64,000 nt of DNA from Methanomassiliicoccales archaeon RumEn M2 (GTDB taxonomy: Archaea > Thermoplasmatota > Thermoplasmata > Methanomassiliicoccales > Methanomethylophilaceae), in contig LJKL01000015.1 of assembly GCA_001421175.1 (NCBI GenBank), positions 62,001-126,000 of the forward strand. The letters run 5' to 3'. Under the pieces are notes generated by a model, which did not search any database, was not told the origin of the DNA, and worked only from the letters and a program-made list of their open reading frames with translations. The first letter of the stretch is position 1. Every line of letters begins with the position of its first letter. This document shows, in pieces, positions 8,608 through 17,918 of the stretch. Position numbers and translations under genes: made by a program.

Positions 8608-11089
8608 ATGTTTTCGAAAGGACGTGAATCCGAGTATACCAAACTGATACTGGCCGGGCTGGCTTTCTCATTGATCGTATTGGCGGCTTCGGCCTTCATC
8701 GCGGATGATACGGAAGCCGTAGAGCCAGAACCAGTAGAAGACGGAGATATAGCTTACATGATCGATACCGTGAATCATACAGCCGCAGTCAAAGGGCTGA
8801 GTGCTTCCGGAGCAAGTAAGAACTCAATCATGATCCCTGCGAGTTTCTTGTATGTTTCCGCCACATACGATGTAACTTCAATGAACGACGAAGCGTTCAA
8901 AGATAAAACCAATCTTACATCTGTACAGATATTGGGCGACACCCCGATAAGCACTAAAGCATTTTCAGGATGTTCATCTTTGATCTCGGTACAATTGCAG
9001 TATAACGCAATAGTATCACCTGATTCGTTTGAAGGATGTACAAGCCTCAATTCAGTAATATTTTTTGGCGCCGCGACAAATTATACTGAAGCCATCAACA
9101 AGTTCCCAAACACAATTAATTCTGTGGCATTTTACAGTCAATCCTCTGTCAATATTGAAAGCATTGCATCTTTAAATCACATTACAATAATCGGAATAAT
9201 AGATTCATCAAAAAGTCATGAAATGGGGAATTTAGTCTTCAAAAATTCCAGTGGAACAGTTATAGAGAATGCCCTCGATCTTAATGGTAAAGTTTTCTCT
9301 GCAAATACTAGAACAGAATGGATTCAAATCGCTACAATTCTGCCCTCTGATTCAAATGTTATATATGAAGTTAACAGAACTAACATGACTGCTAGTGTAA
9401 TAGGACTTGAGTTCACAAATGCAACAACAGCAATTATTGATGAATATTATGTAAGTGAGGGTGCACTATTCGAAGTCACATCTATAAAACAATTCAAAAA
9501 CTACACATCTCTCGTTTCTGTAACAATACCTAACTCTGTCACATCGATTAACAGCTCCGCGTTCTCCGGTTGCACCGGACTGACCTCGATAACTCTTCCC
9601 AATCAGCTGACCACTGTCAATACTGGCACATTCCATGGCTGTTCGGGACTGATCAGCGTCACTGTACCTGATAGTGTAACGTCGATAGAGGGCGGCGCAT
9701 TCACACTCTGCACAGCCCTGACCACCATCAACCTGCCGGATAATATCACATATATCGGTAACGGAGCGTTCCAAAAATGCTCCTCGCTGAGTTCGATAAC
9801 TTTACCTGACGGGCTGGTCACTCTGGACGAATGCTCTTTCTTGGGTTCCGGACTGACGTCCGTGACGATCCCGGGAAATGTAGCAACCTTCGGAGCGGCC
9901 GCATTCTCTGACTGCTCCTCGCTCACAAATATTTTCGTTGATGATGCGAACCTCAACTTCAAAGATGTGAACGGAGTGGTCTACAGTGCTGACGGAACGT
10001 CTCTGGTGCAATATCCGTGCGGCAGGACCGGATCTTTCGTCATCCCTGACGGCGTCACGGCGGTGGATAGCAATGCGTTCAGCTGGTCCAATGTGAGCTC
10101 TGTCACGATACCGGACGGCGTTGCCCTCCTGGACAGTTACGCTTTCGCTTGCTGCGCTTCCCTGTCCTCAGTGGTCATGCCCGATGATATCAACAGCATA
10201 CACGGTACCGCATTCACCTTAGACAATCCTTCCTACTTGATGATAAGGGGCGACGCCTCTTCCACCGTGACGGATTATTCGAGCATCTTCTTACGTATCT
10301 CGGCTACAACATTGGTGATAGACAGCCCGGCAGCAGTGGATCTCACGAAGATCATTGGTGTGGGGACAGTAACGAAATTCTTCCTGACAGAGAATTCTAC
10401 CGCCACTACGGGCCTTACTCTGAGAACGGGAGGCAGCGAAATAACCGATCCTGCAGAGAGAGTCGTAAAGAGCTACACAACAACCGATGCAGGGAGGACA
10501 ATATGGGGACGCCGTTGCAACGACGGCGATACCTAAGGCTGCGGTCGGGCTAGTCTATAACGGCTCCCTGCAAACGGGGGTTCCCTTCAGTACGAACTAC
10601 TTCATTACGACCAATAACCAGGGCACTTACCCCGGAACATACACAGCGACTGCAATACTGAAGGATGGATTGTACTGGTCGGACGGTACCGATAGCGATA
10701 AGACGGTAACATGGACGATGGCCAAGGCTACGCTGACTGCCGTATATGCCGGAGAGACGATAGAGTTCGGGACCTCTCCCGAACTGAACGTCGCCGTCAC
10801 GGGATTCGTGGGAGGGGAGACCGCTCTCACGGCCGGTGGTTACACAGCGCCCACCATAACCGGCGCCGGCACGGCTGTCGGAACGTATACTCTAACGCCG
10901 TCAGGAGGAGCTGCGGACAATTATGATTTCACATACGCCGCAGGGACTCTGACCATTACCGAAGCCGAGGAACCGGATGACGGAGGCAGCGATCAGAACG
11001 GTGACGGGATCCTTCTGTATGCGGGCATAGGCATCGCAGCGGTGGCGGTGATAGCTGCTTTGAGCCTTGTATTCCTCAGGAGACGATGA
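8608..11089 (+). CDS. BspA-type leucine-rich-repeat surface protein, frameshifted
   Basis: Begins with a signal anchor (LILAGLAFSLIVLAASAFIADD). A long array of LRR_5 (BspA-type) repeats follows, with units such as VTIPNSVTSINSSAFSGCT. Then come Ig-like/MBG-type repeats (GYTAPTITGAGTAVGTYTL), a Gly/Asp linker, a C-terminal membrane helix (LLYAGIGIAAVAVIAALSLV) and a RRR tail. It is therefore an exported, membrane-anchored adhesin-like protein. The frame breaks between 10492 and 10508; removing one G gives DAGGQYGDAVATT and about 826 aa in total. Bases about 9050-9500 are markedly AT-richer than the flanks and their repeats are degenerate, which suggests a mosaic origin. Partner or ligand unknown. 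Confidence 0.85.
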
Positions 11090-11172
11090 GCCATCAGGCA
11101 TGAAACAAGGTCCCGGGCATCCCGGGACCGCCACTTATTTTCCCGCTTCGTCTGATCGGAGGAACGATCCGA

Positions 11173-11631
11173 TCACTTGAGAAGGAATTCTATCTTCGTA
11201 AGCAGTTCGCTTTCCGATACTTCGTTGGGTGAATTGTAATAGTATTCATAAACGACCCCTGTCGGCTCATAGCCTTTTTCACTGACAAACTTTGTCAGCT
11301 GCTCATAAACAGGACCGATCTCGCCATAGGGCCCTTTGTGGAAGCCTGTTGCTCTCTTGCCTGCGGGAATGGACCTTGATACGATCTCCCCCTTTCCTTC
11401 GATCTCCCCTGCGATGGGGAAGCCGATCTCAACGATGAGATTCTCCATATCCATGTTATAATATGCTATGAATGCGGGACCTATCGGCTTTCCGCCTTTC
11501 TGAACGATGTGGTTCACTATCGAACCGTAAACCCTTCCGACGACGTCCGGCATATCACGAATGGATGTGGTTGTTTTGACCGACAATACGGGTTGCTCTT
11601 CGGCCTCAACGATCTGCAACAGGTAGCTCAT
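11173..11631 (-). CDS. GyrI-like / effector-binding domain protein
   Basis: A stand-alone 152-residue GyrI-like small-molecule-binding domain. The opening LLQIVEAEEQPVLSVKTTTSI and the central RSIPAGKRATGFHKGPYGEIGPVYEQL are characteristic, as is the late VYEYYYNSPNEV. Similar domains bind drugs or hydrophobic ligands, or act as cyclopropanoid hydrolases. There is no DNA-binding domain, so it is not a classical transcription factor. It is alone in its transcription unit. Confidence 0.85.
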   Translation of the reverse strand: MSYLLQIVEAEEQPVLSVKTTTSIRDMPDVVGRVYGSIVNHIVQKGGKPIGPAFIAYYNMDMENLIVEIGFPIAGEIEGKGEIVSRSIPAGKRATGFHKGPYGEIGPVYEQLTKFVSEKGYEPTGVVYEYYYNSPNEVSESELLTKIEFLLK

Positions 11632-11991
11632 ATGAACCTCCGATCAGCATTTCCTCGATATTCATATTTTTTTGAATTCTAATTAATTCTTCCGATGCCG
11701 AAAACACCCGAACAGATTGTTTGAACGGTTTTCGGCTTCGAGGTTCCGCTAACGGATATTCTGATCCGGTGTCGAGAGAGCAATTAGTTTCAGCGAACGC
11801 CCGGCTGATATCCCTTCCCGACATCAGATTCGGTCTCTTATCCGATAGTACGCAATGCTCCCGCACCTTTCTGCGATTCGAACCGGGCTTGAAACCTGCG
11901 GGTCTGATCCCGGTCTAATAATAGAAAAATGAGAGGTCTTTGAAGACCTTGATAAATGGTTTGAACGGGCACGGGCGTGCCCTGAAAGAAT
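11632..11991. other. Intergenic region, no convincing gene
   Basis: About 360 bases between the GyrI-like gene and the 3' end of the helicase gene. Short frames exist on both strands but have no ribosome-binding site, no recognisable motif and biased composition. An AT-rich patch at 11650-11690 probably holds the promoter of the GyrI-like gene. Confidence 0.5.
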
Positions 11992-13230
11992 TCAATACCT
12001 GGCTGCCGAAGCGGCGTAGCGCGCTGCGCCCTTCTTGCCGGACGGGCCGTCATAGGACATACGGCGCCTGCGGCCTCCGGACGAGGGTACGCGGTCATCG
12101 ATGACCATGGTGCCGGCGGACGGGATGTCCTCGGCCATCATCTTCATGATCCTCTTGCCCGTCTCCCTCTCGTACCTGCGTATGAGGTACTCCTCCGGCT
12201 TTGTGACGAAGGATACTGCGGTGCCCTCCTTCCCGGCACGGCCGGTGCGGCCTATCCTGTGAACGTAGCTCTCGGGATCTGCCGGTATGTCGTAATTCAC
12301 AACGAGATCGATGCTGTTGATGTCCAGTCCCCTGGCGGCCACATCCGTGGCTATTAGAACCTGGAACCTGTCGCCCCTGAAGCTGCGCATGGTCCTCTCC
12401 CTCTTGTTCTGAGGTATGTCCCCGTGCAGCGTCTCGACTTTGAACCTGCCGGACAGACGTTCTGCCAGCATGTCCACCATCCTCTTGGTCTGGCAGAAGA
12501 CGACGGATTTCGGGCATCCGTTATCCAGTATGGTCTCCAGCCTCTCCATCTTCACTCCTCTCGGAAGGGGAACCCAATACTGGGTCACCAGGTCGGAGAC
12601 GGGCTCATCCCTGGAGACGCTTATCTCGACGGGTGTGCGCATCCTCTTCAGAGCTATGTGCCTGATGCTTTCCGCCATGGTGGCGGAGAACAGCAGGGTG
12701 TGCCTCTCCGCGGGAACGGAATCCATTATGAATTCCAATTCATCGGCGAATCCCATGTCGAGCATGCGGTCCGCCTCATCCAGAACGACCTCTTTTATCT
12801 CCGAGAGATCGAGGTGGCCCCTGGAGATCATGTCCTTGAGCCTGCCGGGTGTCCCCACGACAATGTCGGCGCCGTTGCGCAGACCGCGGGCCTGCTCCCC
12901 TATGCTCGCTCCGCCGTAGACGGAGATGGACCTGTGCCCGGTGTACTTGGACAGCTTGTACATCTCCTCACGTACCTGAACGGCGAGCTCCCTTGTGGGT
13001 GCGAGGACGAGGGTGCTCGGCTTCGCGGACCCGGAGCGTGTGCGTGATAATACGATGAGCGCATAAGACCCGGTCTTCCCGGTCCCGGTCTGTGCCTGGG
13101 CAAGTATGTCCTTTCCGGACAGACCTGCGGGAACCGTCTCGACCTGAATGGGCGTGGGCTCTGTCCATCCCATTTCCGAGATGCCTTTCAACAACTTATC
13201 GTCTAAACCTAGAACTTTGAAATCTGTCAT
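11992..13230 (-). CDS. DEAD-box RNA helicase
   Basis: A 412-residue ATP-dependent RNA helicase with the full motif set: Q motif GWTEPTPIQVETVP, motif I AQTGTGKT, Ia PTRELAVQ, Ib TPGRL, II VLDEADRMLD (DEAD), III SAT, then in the second RecA domain VFCQTKR, ATDVAARGLDI and HRIGRTGRAGK. The C-terminus is short and basic (GGRRRRMSYDGPSGKKG), likely for RNA binding. It remodels RNA in the cytoplasm, for instance during ribosome assembly or RNA decay. The start lies about 22-25 bases from a TATA-like TTTAGTATTTAG, so the mRNA may be leaderless. Confidence 0.95.
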   Translation of the reverse strand: MTDFKVLGLDDKLLKGISEMGWTEPTPIQVETVPAGLSGKDILAQAQTGTGKTGSYALIVLSRTRSGSAKPSTLVLAPTRELAVQVREEMYKLSKYTGHRSISVYGGASIGEQARGLRNGADIVVGTPGRLKDMISRGHLDLSEIKEVVLDEADRMLDMGFADELEFIMDSVPAERHTLLFSATMAESIRHIALKRMRTPVEISVSRDEPVSDLVTQYWVPLPRGVKMERLETILDNGCPKSVVFCQTKRMVDMLAERLSGRFKVETLHGDIPQNKRERTMRSFRGDRFQVLIATDVAARGLDINSIDLVVNYDIPADPESYVHRIGRTGRAGKEGTAVSFVTKPEEYLIRRYERETGKRIMKMMAEDIPSAGTMVIDDRVPSSGGRRRRMSYDGPSGKKGAARYAASAARY

Positions 13231-13445
13231 GATCCTTTATTCCTAAATACTAAAAGCCCACAAGATAAAGGACCCTATATATTCCAGCCTCTCTAACATG
13301 GACTCTTATTTAAAACCTTTTGACAGACCTGACTGAGTGGTTGCATATCTGGACCACGGAAGCGAATATCGGAACGTTGCCACCGGAGAAGAAGGATTGG
13401 ATGCCTTATATCTTCGGGAGAGCATGACAGAGGGCGAGGAACAGA

Positions 13446-14684
13446 ATGAGAATCGGCTATGCTTGCCTCACCGTCGGAGTCCCGGGGACCGGATTCAGAA
13501 CCTGCACGGCGAGGAATGCCACTCCGGATGTCCTGTCGGAACTGATAGGATCCAACCTGAGATCGCTGGACAATATCCTCGACTACAACATAAAGAACGG
13601 AATAGAGCTTTTCCGCATCAGCTCGGACATCATACCTTTCGGCTCCCACCCCGTCAATACGCTGAGATGGTGGGACGATTTCGGCGAAGAGCTGAGAAGC
13701 ATCGGGAATAAAGCGATCTACAATGGCATACGCCTGTCCATGCACCCCGGACAATACACAGTGCTCAACTCTCCTGATGAGGATGTGGTAAAAAGGGCGG
13801 GGGAGGACCTGATGTACCATTCTAGATTCCTGGACGCCGTGGGGGCGGGCCCCGAATGTAAGATAGTCCTCCACATCGGAGGCGTTTACGGGGACAAGAG
13901 GGAAGCAATAGAGCGCTTCGTCCGGAACCACCGCCGTTTGAACAACAGCATACGTCGCAGGCTGGTCATCGAGAACGACGACCGCCATTACACAATATCG
14001 GATGTCCTCTCCGTGGGGGGGCGCGAAGGCATCCCGGTGGTATTCGACAATCTCCATCATCGGGTGAATTGCGACGATTCCCGGACGGAGGGGGAATGGA
14101 TCGCTTCCTGCGGGAGGACCTGGAGCGTGGACGACGGTCCGCAGAAGCTCCATTACTCGCAGCAGGATCCGGGCAAACGGCCCGGCTCCCACTCCGCAAC
14201 CCTGAACGCGGATGAGTTCGTGCGGTTCTGCGACATCCTGCCGAACAGGAACGTGGACATTATGGCCGAGGTCAAGGACAAGAACCTGTCGGCCGTGAAA
14301 TGCATCAACGCCGTATCTCCGCCCGATATACAGAAGCTGGAAAGGGAACGGGCCCGCTATAAGTACCTCGTACTCGAACATTCTCCGAAAGGATATCACG
14401 GGATAAGGGAACTTCTGAAGGACAAGAGCTCATATCCCGTCCTGGAGTTCTACAGGCTGATCGATGATGCGCTTTCGTCTCCTGTGACGCATGGGAATGC
14501 AGTGAACGCCGCACAGCACGTTTGGGGCCATCTCAAGAATGCCTGTCCGGGATCGGAAGCGGAGATCGAGAGGAGGATTGCGGATTCGGTGCTCTCCGCC
14601 AAGCGCTTCCTGTGGAAGCTGACGGAGAAGACGCAGGAAAGATATCTTTTGGATTCTCTCTATTTCGCCGAGGTCTATTCCTGA
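13446..14684 (+). CDS. uvsE: UV damage endonuclease UvsE fused to a DUF1722-like C-terminal domain
   Basis: Residues 1-about 290 form a UVDE-type TIM barrel that nicks DNA 5' of UV lesions. It starts MRIGYACLT and has SSDIIPFGSHP, RLSMHPGQY, LHIGGVYGDK, LVIENDD, PVVFDNLHH and MAEVKDKNLSA, which supply the metal-binding His, Glu and Asp residues. After a short linker, from about residue 300, RYKYLVLEHSPKGYHGIREL and HGNAVNAAQHVWGHL resemble the DUF1722 (YbgA) domain that is often linked to photolyases. The protein is 412 aa, longer than a bare UvsE. Alone in its unit; ATG 13446 fits the family start. Confidence 0.88.
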   Translation: MRIGYACLTVGVPGTGFRTCTARNATPDVLSELIGSNLRSLDNILDYNIKNGIELFRISSDIIPFGSHPVNTLRWWDDFGEELRSIGNKAIYNGIRLSMHPGQYTVLNSPDEDVVKRAGEDLMYHSRFLDAVGAGPECKIVLHIGGVYGDKREAIERFVRNHRRLNNSIRRRLVIENDDRHYTISDVLSVGGREGIPVVFDNLHHRVNCDDSRTEGEWIASCGRTWSVDDGPQKLHYSQQDPGKRPGSHSATLNADEFVRFCDILPNRNVDIMAEVKDKNLSAVKCINAVSPPDIQKLERERARYKYLVLEHSPKGYHGIRELLKDKSSYPVLEFYRLIDDALSSPVTHGNAVNAAQHVWGHLKNACPGSEAEIERRIADSVLSAKRFLWKLTEKTQERYLLDSLYFAEVYS

Positions 14685-15084
14685 TCGGCGAGATCCCCTA
14701 TTCGCAGATCGGGATATTCGTATGATCTATACAACTCAACTGCTCCCGTTTTTCATCAAGCTATCGGGGCGCGGTCTTTTTATGATGAGACCACAAATCA
14801 CTGAGATGCAAAAGAGCGCATGATTCGTACACGGATCAACCGGCTTATTATCCGGCGTGAATCCTGAATGCTCTATTGACGAAGACGGGTGCCCTTCCGA
14901 GACCGATGCTGATCGGGCTCATGCGAGATTGGTTCCCGATGCCCGGGGCGGCGGTGTATCGCGATGACGTAATGCTCGTCCCGGCACCCGAAGGGATCGG
15001 CAATCTCGGCGATGGGATCGAGGGATCGAACCGGAATGCGGTCGACAGTAATGTATTGCAAGTCAGCATCTGAGATGCATAGGA
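14685..15084. other. Intergenic region before the nuclease gene
   Basis: Four hundred bases without a convincing gene. A 65-codon frame at 14876-15073 (+) and overlapping minus-strand frames exist, but I see no motif or ribosome-binding site. It may be degraded coding DNA at the edge of an accessory island. Confidence 0.4.
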
Positions 15085-15834
15085 ATGTTCGACGGAAGGC
15101 GCGCCATAATAGAGATAGACGACGAGAGCAAGACCGTCTATTTCGATACGTATAAGCTGAAGAAGATCACGGGGACCCGCATCGCCCCGATACTGGGATT
15201 GAGCGAGTTCTCCACCCCGTTCAAAGCGGCCTGCGAGCTTGCGGGACTTTATCCCGGGGACAAGACCAACAAGTACCTGGAAGCGGGGAACGTGATCGAA
15301 CCGATACTCAGGGATTATGCTGTCCGCAATACGGACGTGATATCGGAGATGCTGGGATATGACGCGGAGATAGAGGAACCCGTGTCCGGGGAAAGATGCG
15401 GGTACGATCACTTCCACAACGAGAAGCTGTTCGGAGGATTGGTTGACGGATACATCCGCAGCAACGGTTCGAGGAAGGCCGTCCTGGAGATCAAGACCTC
15501 GGGATCCAGAGAGGCCTGGAAGGATGATTCCGGCGGTTACACGAACGTTCCGGAGCAATACATGCTGCAGGCCTCTTTGTATGCGGCGCTGTCCGGTTTG
15601 GACAAGATCGTCTTCCTGGTGGGTTTCCTGGATGAGGGCGATTACCTGAGGCCGAGGCAGTGGGTGCCTGACGGAGAGAATTCATTCTTCATCTTGAAGG
15701 ACAGGCTCGATATGAGCGGCCCCATGGAGGAATGCACCGAATGGTACAATGAGTACATGAAGCAGGGATTCACACCGGATTGGACGGAAAAGGATGCTGA
15801 TGTTCTGAAGTATCTGAGGGCGTTCAAACCATGA
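15085..15834 (+). CDS. YqaJ-like PD-(D/E)XK exonuclease
   Basis: A 249-residue protein with the YqaJ recombinase plan: GTRIAPILGLSEFSTPF near residue 30, the conserved YLEAGNVIEPILRDY helix, then GLVDGYI and VLEIKTSG, which supply the catalytic Asp, Glu and Lys of the PD-(D/E)XK core, and a late EQYMLQASLYAAL helix. Relatives are phage 5'-3' exonucleases that act with a single-strand annealing protein. No annealing protein or other phage gene is nearby. The gene lies between a repair endonuclease and a restriction cassette, so it may serve repair or defence, or be a phage relic. Confidence 0.8.
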   Translation: MFDGRRAIIEIDDESKTVYFDTYKLKKITGTRIAPILGLSEFSTPFKAACELAGLYPGDKTNKYLEAGNVIEPILRDYAVRNTDVISEMLGYDAEIEEPVSGERCGYDHFHNEKLFGGLVDGYIRSNGSRKAVLEIKTSGSREAWKDDSGGYTNVPEQYMLQASLYAALSGLDKIVFLVGFLDEGDYLRPRQWVPDGENSFFILKDRLDMSGPMEECTEWYNEYMKQGFTPDWTEKDADVLKYLRAFKP

Positions 15835-16004
15835 CATTTGGTCAATCAGCTCCAACCCATCTTACGATGGATGTGATCGATGTCCTCCCCTGAAGTAGAG
15901 GCTTGCTCCAGTCTTCCAGAATCTATTGCATCCATCATGACATTCTCTTTGTCTCTGAGACGTTGATGGATTTGCTCACCTCTAGAATGCAATAACGCTG
16001 AGGA
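15835..16004. other. Short intergenic gap between convergent genes
   Basis: The gap separates the convergent YqaJ-like and restriction endonuclease genes. I see no gene or clear hairpin in it. Confidence 0.4.
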
Positions 16005-17389
16005 TTAACTAAGGTTCTCCTTGACGACCTTGGCTATGTAATCACTATTGAGCCAGAAGCACTTCTTCATCATATCCTTGCCATCGGGCGTTGGTGTTGT
16101 GTCCGCTCTGTCGCGTGCATGCGGACGGACATGGGATATCCTACCATCGGACTTCTTCACGAAATCATCGTACACCCCAGACCTGATCTTCCTGGCTGTG
16201 TCCTCCCATACTTCCTTCACGGTCATCAGATCATCGAAGGGCATGTACCAGAAGAATGCACCTTTGAATATGACCGAGCTCTTATCCGAGTCCTTGACCT
16301 CCGTCATCTGGAACACAGGGAAGAAGAAACGCTTATCCATCTGCTCGGACAGATCCGATTCCTCCCATGTCTGGACCGCCAGATCTGTGTACTTGAAGTA
16401 AGGGAACGACATGTCCTCTTTCGGCACGCCATTCCTCTTCAATCTCACAATCTTCATGGTTATATCAGCATCCACGAATTCCTTGATGTGCTTAGTAACG
16501 ACCCCTGCCATCCTGAGAGCCAATAGGTTGTAGTACTGCTTGGACCGCCCCAGGTCGATGCCTAATATGCCCTCTATCTCCTTACAGTCCCTCCCTATGA
16601 ATGGCTCGAATATGCTTAGCACATGCTCATCGAAGGTCAACTTCTCGCTCCAGATTCCTTCGATGACTGATTGATATCCTCTTACGTCCTCCTTCCTCCG
16701 GATGGAGTTTCCGATATCCTCGGATTCATTGAAAACCTTGTTCATATAGGATGATTTCAAGGAAAGGGCACGTTGCTTGGCAGGCACGTCCGAGAAGGGT
16801 TGCTCCCTCATGTCCCTGTCATGCCCCACTCCTTTGGTGCAAGCGGCAAGATACCGTGTGAGCCTCTCGGACAGCTGGTCCGCACGACCGTCTTTTATCA
16901 TCCCCTCTATTATGTTCCAGTCCTCCCTTATTATTCGAGGTCATCCTCCGGGAATCTCCACCTTACCGTCTTGAGTATCCGATAATCCAAGAATTCGATA
17001 TCCTTCTCCCACAGGTAGAAGACTATCAGCAGATCGCTGTTCTTATCGGCGAACATGCGCCAGCCCTTCTCCGGGGCATCCATGTAATTGATTATGTTGA
17101 GGACAAGACGCTCTTTGGAGACCTTCTTGCCCCCGGAGTGCTTCATGGGGGTGGTCTTGAGCTCCATGCCCACCTCCTTGAAATCGGGCTCGGGGGAGCT
17201 GTTATTCTCTATGTGGAAGAACCCTTCCTCCAATACTTGTCCGAAGGATCCCTTGCCCTTATAGGAATCGATATCCAGCTCACCCCTGATGCCTAAAGTC
17301 CGGAGGGTCTTTCCCTTCAATAGGCTGGCATGCCTTAGTATGGATCCCACATCCCTCTCGTCATAGGGCATATCGCCCGGTCCGCTCAT
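16005..17389 (-). CDS. Sau3AI-like type II restriction endonuclease, frameshifted
   Basis: The N-terminal half is a MutH/Sau3AI catalytic domain: DERDVGSILRHASLLKGKTL, KGSFGQVLEEGFF, PDFKEVGMELKTTP (catalytic Asp, Glu, Lys). The C-terminal half, with GRADQLSERLTRYLAACTKG, matches the second, DNA-binding MutH-like domain of Sau3AI. The halves are in different frames. One missing A near 16935-16937 (GAATAA for GAAATAA) creates a stop; repair gives PEDDLEIIREDWNIIEGMI and about 461 aa. The start at 17389 is 25 bases from a TATA box at 17412-17419, hence leaderless. Predicted to cut GATC. Whether the active protein is made depends on the frameshift being an error. Confidence 0.82.
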
Positions 17390-17433
17390 ACCTGAATAAT
17401 CGGGACACATCATATTTAACGAGTCTATAGCGA
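17390..17433. promoter_or_regulatory. Divergent promoter of the restriction cassette
   Basis: CATATTTAAC at 17411-17420 reads as a TATA box on the minus strand for the endonuclease, 25 bases before its ATG. TGAATAAT at 17393-17400 could serve the Vsr gene on the plus strand. The overlap would couple expression of restriction and repair or modification. Confidence 0.4.
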
Positions 17434-17895
17434 TTGAGTGAGTATGAACGAGGAGCACATCCGGGACGGGCGCTCTCCACGCCTTCGAACGATTCGGTCT
17501 CCAAGGTTATGAGGGCGAACAGACGAAAGAACACTGGTCCGGAGATCACGCTCAGAAGGGCCCTGAGAGAGGCAGGGCTATCTGGATACAGATTACAATG
17601 GAAGGTCCCCGGAAGGCCCGATATAGCATATCCCGGCCGAAAGGTGGCGATATTCGTGAACGGCTGCTTCTGGCATATGTGCCCCAGATGCAATCTGCCG
17701 CTGCCCAGATCGAATCAGGATTATTGGATACCGAAACTTCGAAGGAACAAGGAGAGAGATTCAGAAAAAAGAGAGGCCCTGGAAGAGACTGGATGGACTG
17801 TGATAACCGTATGGGAGTGCGAGATCCGCACGGAAATAGAGGCGGTCGTGGGGAGGATCGCCCACGAGCTAGATGGTCGATCCAAAGAACTATAA
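17434..17895 (+). CDS. vsr: Very short patch repair endonuclease
   Basis: A 153-residue Vsr protein, which nicks beside T:G mismatches formed when 5-methylcytosine deaminates. Family motifs are MRANRRKNTGPEITLRRALREAG, here from residue 26, then KVPGRPDIAYPGRKVAIFVNGCFWHMC with the catalytic Asp and structural Cys/His, and the late ETGWTVITVWECEI. The start is uncertain: TTG 17434 gives the usual N-terminal length, and ATG 17509 is the next candidate. It lies between the endonuclease and the C5-methyltransferase, as is common for systems that methylate cytosine C5. Confidence 0.9.
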   Translation: MSEYERGAHPGRALSTPSNDSVSKVMRANRRKNTGPEITLRRALREAGLSGYRLQWKVPGRPDIAYPGRKVAIFVNGCFWHMCPRCNLPLPRSNQDYWIPKLRRNKERDSEKREALEETGWTVITVWECEIRTEIEAVVGRIAHELDGRSKEL

Positions 17896-17918
17896 GCAAG
17901 GTCGATGTTCGGGTTTTA

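Noticed and set aside
10440-10540. Programmed ribosomal frameshift in the BspA-type gene
   Set aside because: No slippery sequence with downstream structure is evident, and similar one-base breaks affect many unrelated genes here, so error is simpler.
13337-13711. Plus-strand frame with GTG start after a TATA-like box upstream of uvsE
   Set aside because: Most of it overlaps uvsE out of frame, and it has no motif. The TATA-like TTATTTAAA near 13307 may instead serve uvsE with a long leader.
14848-15558. 236-codon minus-strand frame
   Set aside because: It overlaps the YqaJ-like gene antisense and shows no recognisable domain.
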